DNA of 64,000 bases from JAVVEG01 sp032251455 (lineage in GTDB: Bacteria > Pseudomonadota > Gammaproteobacteria > Pseudomonadales > Pseudohongiellaceae), in the NCBI GenBank assembly GCA_032251455.1, contig JAVVEG010000017.1:1-64000 (forward strand). Direction: 5' to 3'. Positions 1-7,935 of the stretch are shown piece by piece. Positions within the stretch are counted from its first letter, which is position 1; every line of letters begins with the position of its first letter. The position numbers and the translations under genes were made by a program. The notes beneath the pieces were generated by a model that saw only the letters and a list, made by a program, of their open reading frames with translations, was not told the DNA's origin and did no database searches.

Positions 1-98
1 GCAGCGCGCGCCAGACTCCCGCAGAGTGACCATAGACTTATTCAGAGGTTCCCTAGGTTGTTTATCAGCCTGGCTTTCGACTGCGCCCTCAACACAGC

Positions 99-338
99 TC
101 AACCACCCTCTATGGCAGGAATGAAATAGATCTCTGAGTCTTGCTGCAGTTGCTCCAGCAGCGGTTCTGCAATGATTTCTCCATCGATGGCAATGGCACC
201 CTGCAGCATGCTCTCGTCAAGTGTCGGGAAGGCATCCAGCAAGGCCTGTTTCAGGTTACGAATATTGCTTGCCGGCAACTCCACCGTGTTGATTCCGGTT
301 CTGGCCTGCTGGGCCTGATTGAAAAATATTCGGGCCAT
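99..338 (-). CDS. moaD: MoaD/ThiS-family sulfur carrier protein
   Basis: This 79-residue protein ends in Gly-Gly (IPAIEGG), the tail that is adenylated and thiocarboxylated in MoaD/ThiS beta-grasp sulfur carriers. MoaD is the small subunit of molybdopterin synthase and donates sulfur to the cofactor. The length fits the family (about 80 residues). It lies 40 nt downstream of the Moco-binding subunit of a molybdenum hydroxylase on the same strand, which favours MoaD over ThiS. It may be a carrier dedicated to that enzyme. No moaE partner is visible, and the window ends 98 nt beyond the stop codon. Confidence 0.75.
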   Translation of the reverse strand: MARIFFNQAQQARTGINTVELPASNIRNLKQALLDAFPTLDESMLQGAIAIDGEIIAEPLLEQLQQDSEIYFIPAIEGG

Positions 339-378
339 AGGAAGATCGTTTTCTCAAAGTCGTTTTTTTAAAGGCGTG

Positions 379-2646
379 CTATCCAGACCGCTTTGCAGCC
401 TCGATAGCAGCCAGTATCCGGGGTGGAGAGAGTGGCAGATCAGTCAGGCGTACGCCTGTCGCACGGGCAACCGCATTGGCAACCGCAGCCAGGGGCGCGA
501 TGATGGGTACCTCACCCACACCCCGTACGCCGAAAGGATGAGCCGGGTTGGGTACTTCCACCAGCACGGTATCGATTGCAGGTAGATCAGAAGCCACTGG
601 CATACGATAGTCCAGAAAACCGGGATTGAGCAATTTGCCGGACTCATCATACAGATACTCTTCATTGAGCGCCCAGCCAATACCCTGGGCCGCGCCCCCC
701 TGCAACTGCCCTTCCACATAGGCTGGATGGATGGCTTTCCCGACATCCTGAATCGCCGTATAGCGCAGGATCTTTACCTGTCCGGTTTCGGGATCAACTT
801 CCACATCACACAGATGAGTGCCAAAACCGGGTCCGGCACCCTGGGCGTTGATGGTGGCCTTGCCGGAAACTGGGCCGCCGGTCTGTGCCGATTTTGCGGC
901 GATGTCGGCAATGCTCATGCGCTGGGGTTTACCTTGTAACTCTGTATGGAAGCTGCCGCTTTCCCAGCTTATCTGAGTTTCGGGAACGTCCCACAGCAGG
1001 GCTGCACGGGCTTTGAGCTGCTGAATGACATCTTCGGCAGCAGTAATGACGGCAAGGCCTACGGCAAAGGTCACCCGGCTGCCACCGGTAAGGTCGGAAT
1101 AGGCGCCACTGCTGGTGTCGGCAATCACCGGACTGATGTCCCGGTAGTCCATGCCCAGAACCTCCGCTGCCATGATGGCCATCGAGGCGCGTGAGCCACC
1201 GATGTCAGGATTGCCAGTGACAAGTATGGCAGTCCCATCCTCGTTAAGGTGGATGGCAGCACTGGATTGCCCGCCAATATTGAACCAGAAGCCGGAGGCG
1301 ATGCCTCTGCCCTGATTGGCAGCAAGTGGGGCCGAGTAATGCGGATGTTGAAGGGCTGCTTCCAGAGTCTGCCGATAACCGATCTGTTTGAATCGGGGTC
1401 CGTAGGGAGCCTGGGTTCCTTCTTCAGCAGCATTGAGCAGACGCAGGGCTACCGGGTCCAGTTGCAGCTCCTGGGCCAGCAGGTCGATCAGGCTCTCGGC
1501 AGCGAAGGCCGCCATGGGTGCGCCGGGTGCCCGATAGGCAGCGCTTTTGGGGCGATTTACCAGAACGTCATAGCCAATCATGCGCACATTGGGTATCCGG
1601 TAGGGGGCAAAGGCAGTCATGCAACCCAGCTTGACCGGTGATCCCGGGTAGGCTCCGGCCTGATAACAGAGTATGGCTTCTGCGGCAATGATGCTGCCAT
1701 CCTTGCGTGCACCAATTTTCATGGCGATATAGCTGCCGGAGGCCGGGCCTGTGCTGGTAAATACTTCCTGCCGGCTCATCTTCATGGTGACAGGTTTCCC
1801 GGTTTTGGCCGCTAGCAGCAAGGCAATGGGTTCGAGATAAACCGTCGTCTTGCCGCCGAACCCTCCCCCTATTTCCAGAGGGGTAACCCGGATGCGGGAA
1901 ATATCCATGCGCAGCAGGCGGGCGCAATAGGCCCTGACCATGTAATGGCCCTGGCTGCTGCACCAGATTTGCGCTTCGCCATCGACGTTGATGCGGGCCG
2001 TGCAGGCGTGGGGTTCGATATAACCCTGGTGCACTGGTTGCGTGGTGAACTCGCGTTCGAGAATGATCTCCGCCTCGGCGAAACCGGCAGTCACATCGCC
2101 CAGCACCTGCTCATGGCGACTGGCGATATTGGAGGGGTATTCGGGTGCGGGGTCGATACCCTTGGTGATCAACTGCTCGTTCAGCAAAGGGGCATCTGGT
2201 TCCATGGCAAGCCTGACGTCAATGACATGCGGCAGGACTTCATACTCTACCTGGATCAATTGCGCGGCCTGCAAGGCCAGCTCACGGCTGGTGGCCGCCA
2301 CGGCGGCGACGGCATGTCCTTCATACAGTACCTTGTCCCGCGCCATCAGGTTGTCCGATAGCTCACGAAAATCAGGTGGTTGCTGATTTACCACGGCGTC
2401 CTGTTCTGGAATGACAGGCATGTCGGCGGCAGTAATGATGGCCTTGACGCCCGGCAGGGCAGTAGCCAAAGCCGTATCAATCCGAAGAATTCTGGCATGG
2501 GCAACCGGGCTGCGCAGAATCACCCCATGCAGCATGCCGGGCAGGGAGAAGTCAGCGGCAAATTCAGCCTTGCCGGTAACCTTGTCAATGCCATCGGGTC
2601 GTATGGGTCGGCTGCCCACCCATTGATATGTCTGTTTCCGGTTCAT
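379..2646 (-). CDS. Xanthine dehydrogenase-family molybdopterin-binding subunit
   Basis: The 755-residue large subunit of a molybdenum hydroxylase (xanthine dehydrogenase/aldehyde oxidoreductase family) carries the active-site Moco. It has the N-terminal aldehyde oxidase a/b-hammerhead fold (GKAEFAADFSLPGMLHG), the glycine-rich loop EIGGGFGGK, the motif AYRAPG, and the C-terminal GVGE motif whose Glu712 is the expected catalytic base. Its start overlaps the stop of the 2Fe-2S subunit gene by one base, which implies translational coupling. The AYRAPG loop separates it from true form I CO dehydrogenase (AYxCSFR). The substrate could be a purine, an aldehyde or an N-heterocycle and cannot be read from the sequence. 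Confidence 0.9.
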   Translation of the reverse strand: MNRKQTYQWVGSRPIRPDGIDKVTGKAEFAADFSLPGMLHGVILRSPVAHARILRIDTALATALPGVKAIITAADMPVIPEQDAVVNQQPPDFRELSDNLMARDKVLYEGHAVAAVAATSRELALQAAQLIQVEYEVLPHVIDVRLAMEPDAPLLNEQLITKGIDPAPEYPSNIASRHEQVLGDVTAGFAEAEIILEREFTTQPVHQGYIEPHACTARINVDGEAQIWCSSQGHYMVRAYCARLLRMDISRIRVTPLEIGGGFGGKTTVYLEPIALLLAAKTGKPVTMKMSRQEVFTSTGPASGSYIAMKIGARKDGSIIAAEAILCYQAGAYPGSPVKLGCMTAFAPYRIPNVRMIGYDVLVNRPKSAAYRAPGAPMAAFAAESLIDLLAQELQLDPVALRLLNAAEEGTQAPYGPRFKQIGYRQTLEAALQHPHYSAPLAANQGRGIASGFWFNIGGQSSAAIHLNEDGTAILVTGNPDIGGSRASMAIMAAEVLGMDYRDISPVIADTSSGAYSDLTGGSRVTFAVGLAVITAAEDVIQQLKARAALLWDVPETQISWESGSFHTELQGKPQRMSIADIAAKSAQTGGPVSGKATINAQGAGPGFGTHLCDVEVDPETGQVKILRYTAIQDVGKAIHPAYVEGQLQGGAAQGIGWALNEEYLYDESGKLLNPGFLDYRMPVASDLPAIDTVLVEVPNPAHPFGVRGVGEVPIIAPLAAVANAVARATGVRLTDLPLSPPRILAAIEAAKRSG

Positions 2647-3131
2647 CAGGCTTGCTCCTGAACCGAAGCCATTTCTGCTGCTGCCTCGAGCACTGCCTGG
2701 ATGATCTTGTCATAACCGGTGCAGCGGCAAAGATTGCCTGCCAGCCAGTAACGTACTTCAGTCGCTGTAGGATTGGGGTTGCGAGCAAGCAGGGCCTTGG
2801 CTGCAATCAGTATGCCGGGTGTACAGATGCCACATTGCAGGGCCGCATGCTCCAGGAATTTTTGTTGCAGGGGGTGGAGTTTGTCCGCCCCGGCCATCCC
2901 TTCTATGGTTTCCACCTGTTTGCCATCGGTTTCTGCGGCCAGCACCAGGCAGGCACATACCAGTCGTTTATCCAGTAATACGCTGCAGGCGCCACAATCG
3001 CCGGAAGCACAGCCCTCCTTGCTGCCGGTCAGGCGCAGTTGGTTGCGCAACATATCCAGCAATGTCTCTGCCGAGTTGCAAAGCAGTTCATGTTTCTGCT
3101 CATTGATGAGTACTGAAATATGATGTTTCAT
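2646..3131 (-). CDS. (2Fe-2S)-binding subunit of molybdenum hydroxylase
   Basis: This 161-residue protein carries two [2Fe-2S] clusters. The N-terminal plant-ferredoxin-type cluster has Cys41, Cys46, Cys49 and Cys61 (CASGDCGAC). The C-terminal helical-bundle cluster has Cys100, Cys103, Cys135 and Cys137 (QCGICTPG and LCRCTGY). It passes electrons from the Moco in the large subunit to the FAD subunit. No Tat signal is visible, so the complex is probably cytoplasmic. Its start overlaps the stop of the FAD-subunit gene by 4 nt (ATGA). Confidence 0.93.
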   Translation of the reverse strand: MKHHISVLINEQKHELLCNSAETLLDMLRNQLRLTGSKEGCASGDCGACSVLLDKRLVCACLVLAAETDGKQVETIEGMAGADKLHPLQQKFLEHAALQCGICTPGILIAAKALLARNPNPTATEVRYWLAGNLCRCTGYDKIIQAVLEAAAEMASVQEQA

Positions 3132-3997
3132 TGCTGCACCTCTGTTCGAGCCAGTGCCCGCTCATACGCTATCAGTGCACTTCTGCGAGCCAGCACTGCA
3201 GCTACTGCTGTGCGATATTCAATAGTGCCACGTTTATCATTTATTGGGCGGCATTGCTCACGCACGGCTTCCTCAAAGAGTTGCAGTGTCTTTTTTTCCA
3301 GTCTGCTGCCGGGCAAATGTTTCGCAGCTGCTTCTGCCAATAAAGGGGTAGGGCCAACTGCGCCCAATACCACCCGCGCAGTCTGGCAGACCCCGGCTTT
3401 ATCCAGAGTAAGCCTGACCGCTGCGCCAGTGATGGCAATGTCCATTTCGGTTCTGGGGGTCATGCGCAGATAGGCATCGGCGCTATAGGGCAAGGTCTCT
3501 GGCAACATGAAACTGACGATAAACTCGCCCGCTTGCAGACAGGTCTTGCCTGGAGAAACAATGATCTGTTCGACAGGACATTCGCGTTCTCCCTGTGGGC
3601 CGACAATCCGGCAAGTGGCGTTGGCTGCAATAAAAGCCGGCACTGAGTCGGCGGCCGGAGAGGCGTTGCAGAAGTTGCCTCCCGGAGTTGCCCGGCCCTG
3701 GATCTGACTGGAACCGATCAGGTCGAATGCCTCCACTATGCCAGGCCAGCAGGCATGAAGTTGCGGGTGTTCGCTCAATTCTGCTCCGGTAACGGCGGCA
3801 CCAATGCTAAAGCGATTGGCATGCTGGCTGATGGTACGGGTTTGCGGGATTTTCTTGATATCGATAATCAAGGCAGGGTCCCGACGGCCAGCCTGCATCT
3901 GCGGGATCAGGTCTGTGCCACCGGCAAGTACGCAGGCACCCGGACTTGACAGCAGTCGAATGGCATCAGCAATACTGGTTGGAGAATAATAGTCCAT
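3128..3997 (-). CDS. FAD-binding subunit of molybdenum hydroxylase (CoxM/XdhB-like)
   Basis: This 289-residue protein has the two FAD pyrophosphate-binding motifs of the CO dehydrogenase medium-subunit family: AGGTD at residues 25-29 and TPGGNFCNA at about 104-112. A C-terminal CO dehydrogenase flavoprotein domain follows. It is the exit point for electrons from the enzyme. It is the first of the three overlapping subunit genes (FAD, then 2Fe-2S, then Moco) and starts 18 nt after the FMN glutamate-synthase-like gene, so all four are probably cotranscribed. Confidence 0.92.
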   Translation of the reverse strand: MDYYSPTSIADAIRLLSSPGACVLAGGTDLIPQMQAGRRDPALIIDIKKIPQTRTISQHANRFSIGAAVTGAELSEHPQLHACWPGIVEAFDLIGSSQIQGRATPGGNFCNASPAADSVPAFIAANATCRIVGPQGERECPVEQIIVSPGKTCLQAGEFIVSFMLPETLPYSADAYLRMTPRTEMDIAITGAAVRLTLDKAGVCQTARVVLGAVGPTPLLAEAAAKHLPGSRLEKKTLQLFEEAVREQCRPINDKRGTIEYRTAVAAVLARRSALIAYERALARTEVQQ

Positions 3998-4015
3998 GGA
4001 GGCAAGATTCCTGAT

Positions 4016-5635
4016 TCAGAAACTGGAAGAGCTGGCGCTTTGCCAGTCCTTGAGATAAATATCCGGAATACTGGTTGTCAATAACTGGCCGCTGCTCAAT
4101 GGAGTGTAGATCTGGTCGAAATTACGGAAACCATTCTCGCAGCGTTGGTGAAGGTCAGAGGGTAGCAACAACTCAGGATCATTGTAACCAAGTGCGCCAC
4201 ACAGATCAAAAAAGGCATGAATGGTTCCTTCGTGAAGATTGACAACCCGTTGTGCTCTGGTTTCTACGTTCAGGGCCTTGGCCCGAACCGGGTCCTGGGT
4301 GGCAACGCCAGTAGGACATTTATTGGTGTTGCAGGACTTGGACTGGATACAGCCCAGAGCCAGCATCATCGCGCGCGCCGAGTTGACCGCGTCAGCGCCC
4401 AGGGCAATCTTGCAAAGAATGTCGAACCCGGTAGCAGTTTTCCCGGCACTGATTATTTTGATCTGATCACGAATGCCCGCACCAGTGAGCACCTGATGGA
4501 CAAAGTAGGTGGCCTCCAGACAGGGCATGCCGACCCGGTTGGAAAATTCGACTGGCGCTGCACCAGTGCCGCCTTCGGCACCGTCGATAGTAATGAAGTC
4601 CGGGAAAATGCCGCTTTCCAGCATGGCCTTGACAATGGACATGAATTCGCTTTTCTTACCTATACACAGTTTGAAACCGACCGGTTTACCCTTGCTGAGC
4701 TGACGTAATCTGGCCAGGAACTGCATCATGCCCAGAGGGTTGTCGAAAGCAGGGTGACAGGCGGGGGATTCGACTGTTTTGCCCACCTCGACCAGACGTA
4801 TCCTGGCTATTTCCGGGGTGACCTTGACGCCGGGAAGCACGCCGCCATGTGAGGGTTTGGCGCCCTGGGATAATTTCACCTCGATCATTTTCACCTGTGC
4901 TGTGCAAGCAGTTGCAGCAAAGGCCTCGTCATTGAAAGAACCGTCCGGATTCCGACAACCGAAATAACCCGTGCCTATCTGCCAGACCAGATCTCCGCCG
5001 TGGATGACATGATGGGAACTGATACTGCCTTCCCCTGTGTTCTGAAAAAAACCACCACGGGCGGCAGCGAGATTGAGTGCCCTGATGGCATTGCCGCTGA
5101 GGGCGCCGAAGCTCATGCCTGAAATGTTCAGTATTGACGCACTGTAGGGCTGCTTGCATTGTGAGTTGCCGATCAGAACGCGTTTTTTCTCCTCGGGCAC
5201 TGAACAGGCCTTGATAGAGTGGAAGGTGGTCAGGTAGCCGGGAGCTGTAATATTCTGTTCGGTGCCAAACGGCAGCGTGTCATTGAGTTTCTTGGCGCGC
5301 CGGTAAATCAGATCCCTTGCCTCACGGTTGAAAGGTGCTTCTTCAAGATTGCTGGCAATGAAATACTGGCGAATCTCTGGCCGGATGCTCTCCAGCAGAT
5401 AACGCAGATTGGCAAAGACCGGAAAATTCTTGCGCAGATTGCTGTCACTGTAGAACAGATCGTAGACCCCGGTGGCAGCGAAGATCAGCAACAGGATGGT
5501 AGTACTCAAGGCCAAAGGAGAAGCGGACAGGGCTGTCAGGGTCAACTGCCAGGCCGATGACTCCAGCAACCAGAACAGACTTGCAGGCAGGGCAAGAAGT
5601 ACGACAAGCCAATAGAACCTTACGACAGGGGTCAT
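4016..5635 (-). CDS. FMN-binding glutamate synthase family protein
   Basis: This 539-residue protein has two predicted N-terminal membrane segments (about residues 8-25 and 38-58), followed by a glutamate-synthase-type FMN barrel. The FMN domain ends in a cysteine motif GCIQSKSCNTNKCPTG (Cys429, Cys435, Cys440) that matches the 3Fe-4S site of GltB. There is no glutamine amidotransferase domain, so it is a stand-alone relative of the synthase domain whose reaction is poorly defined. It lies 19 nt downstream of a DUF481 gene and 18 nt upstream of the molybdenum-hydroxylase genes, a pairing that may mean a shared nitrogen-compound pathway. Confidence 0.85.
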   Translation of the reverse strand: MTPVVRFYWLVVLLALPASLFWLLESSAWQLTLTALSASPLALSTTILLLIFAATGVYDLFYSDSNLRKNFPVFANLRYLLESIRPEIRQYFIASNLEEAPFNREARDLIYRRAKKLNDTLPFGTEQNITAPGYLTTFHSIKACSVPEEKKRVLIGNSQCKQPYSASILNISGMSFGALSGNAIRALNLAAARGGFFQNTGEGSISSHHVIHGGDLVWQIGTGYFGCRNPDGSFNDEAFAATACTAQVKMIEVKLSQGAKPSHGGVLPGVKVTPEIARIRLVEVGKTVESPACHPAFDNPLGMMQFLARLRQLSKGKPVGFKLCIGKKSEFMSIVKAMLESGIFPDFITIDGAEGGTGAAPVEFSNRVGMPCLEATYFVHQVLTGAGIRDQIKIISAGKTATGFDILCKIALGADAVNSARAMMLALGCIQSKSCNTNKCPTGVATQDPVRAKALNVETRAQRVVNLHEGTIHAFFDLCGALGYNDPELLLPSDLHQRCENGFRNFDQIYTPLSSGQLLTTSIPDIYLKDWQSASSSSF

Positions 5636-5654
5636 ATGATTTACTCAAAAAATA

Positions 5655-6374
5655 TTACAAGCGCAAGAGCAGGGTTATGGAGGTTTCTGTATCAGTTTTT
5701 TCGCGAAACACCGGCACTTCGGATTGATGTTTTACCTTGATTGAGAATTTCATCGAAAGGTTTTCCATGATATCAGATTGCAGCGAGGTTTCAGAACGGG
5801 AAATGCTGGAGGTGTCTCCGCTTTCGATGCTGAACGTCTGCCGGAACTGGGCATTCTCGGAAAGGTTCCAACTGTAGTTGGTGCTGAAGCGGAGAATGGA
5901 TTCGTTGAAATCATCCTCAGGTGCGCGGGAAGTGCGAATACCTGCACCTACTGTGTAATCCAGGGTCATGCTGGTCCGATTGCGCAGCAGCAACTGACCA
6001 TAACTGACAGACAGGTCGGATTGACTGTCGAAACCACTGAAACGGTCATCTTCGTGCGCCAGGCGGGCCTGGACAAAGTGATCTGCCCGGAATGAGTAGT
6101 TTGAGCTGGCAACGGTATAGATCCGTTGTGCGGCCAGCTCATTTTCCTTGGATGACCTGAACCCGTCCAGGGACAGAGAGTGTTCCCAGGCATCACGCAA
6201 AGCGGAAACAGTGCCCTTGAACTTGATATTCTCATCTTCGGTATTGCCGGAAGTAAAGATGGCTCCCAGTTCCAGTTCGGAAGAGAACTCATAGGCCGAT
6301 TGAGCTGAAAGTGTCTGACTACCCAGCAGCATGAGAAGTAGGACAAATACCTGCCCCGGCTTGAAACATCGCAT
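5655..6374 (-). CDS. DUF481 family outer-membrane protein
   Basis: The protein has a Sec signal peptide (MRCFKPGQVFVLLLMLLGS, cleaved near SAQSA) and then alternating beta-strands typical of DUF481/YdiY-like outer-membrane barrels, ending in an aromatic or leucine-rich last strand (SITLLLRL). I chose the ATG at 6374 because the signal peptide begins there; an in-frame start at 6458 would add 28 residues without signal character. It heads the run that leads into the FMN glutamate-synthase-like and molybdenum-hydroxylase genes. The function of the family is unknown. Confidence 0.8.
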   Translation of the reverse strand: MRCFKPGQVFVLLLMLLGSQTLSAQSAYEFSSELELGAIFTSGNTEDENIKFKGTVSALRDAWEHSLSLDGFRSSKENELAAQRIYTVASSNYSFRADHFVQARLAHEDDRFSGFDSQSDLSVSYGQLLLRNRTSMTLDYTVGAGIRTSRAPEDDFNESILRFSTNYSWNLSENAQFRQTFSIESGDTSSISRSETSLQSDIMENLSMKFSIKVKHQSEVPVFREKTDTETSITLLLRL

Positions 6375-6521
6375 GGTTTGATTCCTGTAGACTGATAAGG
6401 AAGTGGGGCATTTTACTAGCTGCGATTGGAAATGACTAATGCAAGTCACGCAAGTCACGGCAGGGGTCGGTAAGCAGGAAAGCGGCAGGGGTGGGGTTGA
6501 CTGAGCTTATCGAGACACACC

Positions 6522-6546
6522 AGCGCACCGGCAGATGCCGGGCGCT
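6522..6546. other. Perfect-stem inverted repeat between ridA and DUF481 genes
   Basis: An 11-bp stem (AGCGC plus CCGGCA paired with TGCCGG plus GCGCT) with one bulged A surrounds a 2-nt centre. It lies in the 240-nt gap downstream of the secreted RidA gene and upstream of the DUF481 gene. No T-run follows on either strand, so a standard intrinsic terminator is not supported. It could be a Rho-dependent end structure or an operator. Confidence 0.45.
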
Positions 6547-6591
6547 TTGGGGACACGTTGGGGGGCGTGCACCCGGGTGTGTTCTGTTATT

Positions 6592-6609
6592 GCACTGCCT
6601 GGGCAGTGC
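6592..6609. other. 8-bp palindrome just after the ridA stop codon
   Basis: GCACTGCC and GGCAGTGC flank a TG centre, only 5 nt past the end of the secreted RidA gene. This probably forms a 3'-end hairpin of the cytochrome-ridA transcript. It lacks a downstream U-tract, so its role as a terminator is uncertain. Confidence 0.4.
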
Positions 6610-6614
6610 GATGC

Positions 6615-7094
6615 TTATTGCTTGACGCGTGCGGCACGAATCTCTATTTCCAGCAACCAGCCATCGACCACCATGGCGGCTACTTCCACGACGGCACGCA
6701 CTGGTTTCTGCGGGTTTTCTTCGGTGCCAAAGAATTCCGTGTAGGCGCGATTGAAATTAGCGAAGTCAAATTTGCCTTCCGGGCCGGCGACACCGTAGAC
6801 ACGAACCATGACGATATCTGACATGGACCAGCCCAGCTCTTCCAGCGAAGCCTTGAATTTTTCAAACGTATTGACGGTTTGCTGGTAGGTATCACCATAG
6901 GTGCCATCTTCCTGGCGCGATGCTCCGCTGCCACTCATGTAAAGGGTTTCGGCGCCGGGGGGAATGGTTATGCTGTTGTAGAACAATCTGCCTTCACCTT
7001 GCCGGACAATTTCATCCTGAGCGCTGGCACTCACGGCGAACATAAGCAGGAGTGAACTGGTGGTTGCAGTCAGTAATCTGGTCAGTCTGGTCAT
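6615..7094 (-). CDS. Secreted RidA-family imine deaminase-like protein
   Basis: This 159-residue protein has a Sec signal peptide (TSSLLLMFAVSASAQ, cleavage expected after Ala25) followed by a YjgF/YER057c/UK114 domain. The conserved arginine that binds the substrate carboxylate in RidA is present in KPVRAVVEV, and the terminal strand LLEIEIRAA is also typical. RidA proteins hydrolyse enamine/imine intermediates to keto compounds and ammonia, usually in the cytoplasm, so export is notable. It follows a di-haem cytochrome c gene by 38 nt and lies near a Tat-exported amine oxidase whose product would be an imine. Family assignment is firm; the substrate is inference. Confidence 0.88.
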   Translation of the reverse strand: MTRLTRLLTATTSSLLLMFAVSASAQDEIVRQGEGRLFYNSITIPPGAETLYMSGSGASRQEDGTYGDTYQQTVNTFEKFKASLEELGWSMSDIVMVRVYGVAGPEGKFDFANFNRAYTEFFGTEENPQKPVRAVVEVAAMVVDGWLLEIEIRAARVKQ

Positions 7095-7132
7095 GGTATG
7101 AATCCTTGTAGCGTTGAGCTGCGAATTGTTGA

Positions 7133-7762
7133 TTATTTTTTCCCAAGTGTATTGATATAGCTGATGACATCTATCATGGCCTGCTCGTCAGCGAGCATTT
7201 GTGCCATGCCCCGCATCTGGGCACCGAAACGGTCACCCGCTTCTGCGCCACGGTAGCCTGCCTTGAAGTTTTTCAACTGGGTCAGCAGATACCAGTCATT
7301 CTGGCCCTGCAGGGCAGGTGCATTCAGGGCTTCATTGCCCTGGGCCTGATTGCCGTGGCAGGAGGCGCAAGGAGTAAACAGGGTACGGCCACGATCTGCA
7401 TCTCCTTGCAGGGTCGGCTCTGCAGGTACGTAGGGCCAGCTGCCAACCCATCGGGTGACCTCATCTATTTCGGCATCACTCAGAATTGCAGCCATGGGCT
7501 GCATTTCCATGCCTTCGATATCCTGTGGATGGGTCCCGCGCAGGCCATCCTTGAAAGAGTGCAGCTGGCGTTTGAGGTACCATGGCTCCATGCCGGCGAT
7601 TCTTGGTGCCTGAATGCCTTCGTTGCCAATACCGTCAACGCCGTGACAGGTCTGGCAGAATCTGGGATCCATCAGCGGCTCTTCTGCTGCATGACTGCTG
7701 AGAGTGCTGAATGTGACCATTGAGCAAAGTGCCATGGCAGTCATGGCCTTGATTCGTTTCAT
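7133..7762 (-). CDS. Di-haem cytochrome c (c4/c553-like)
   Basis: A 209-residue exported protein with signal peptide (AMALCSMVTFSTLSSHAA) and two CXXCH haem sites, CQTCH at 36-40 and CASCH at 132-136. The two similar class I cytochrome domains resemble cytochrome c4. Each domain carries repeated motifs (WYLKRQLHSFKDG in the first, WYLLTQLKNFKAGYRG in the second). It is expected to carry electrons in the periplasm toward a terminal oxidase. A good Shine-Dalgarno (AGGAG) precedes the ATG. It lies between the CadC-like regulator and the secreted RidA, so it is a plausible acceptor for the nearby flavin amine oxidase. Confidence 0.9.
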   Translation of the reverse strand: MKRIKAMTAMALCSMVTFSTLSSHAAEEPLMDPRFCQTCHGVDGIGNEGIQAPRIAGMEPWYLKRQLHSFKDGLRGTHPQDIEGMEMQPMAAILSDAEIDEVTRWVGSWPYVPAEPTLQGDADRGRTLFTPCASCHGNQAQGNEALNAPALQGQNDWYLLTQLKNFKAGYRGAEAGDRFGAQMRGMAQMLADEQAMIDVISYINTLGKK

Positions 7763-7935
7763 TGTATTTGTACTCCTGGCGGATAAAGCTCAGTTCCTGA
7801 TCCGGCCCTGTGAGGGACCCGATAGACAACTGTATTATTATCATAAGCAGGATGTCGAAAGTCCTCCCCAAAACATTCTTATTACCTCCTCAAACTCTGG
7901 TGGTTTGGAGGCGGGGGGGAGTGCTGAAAAAAGAA

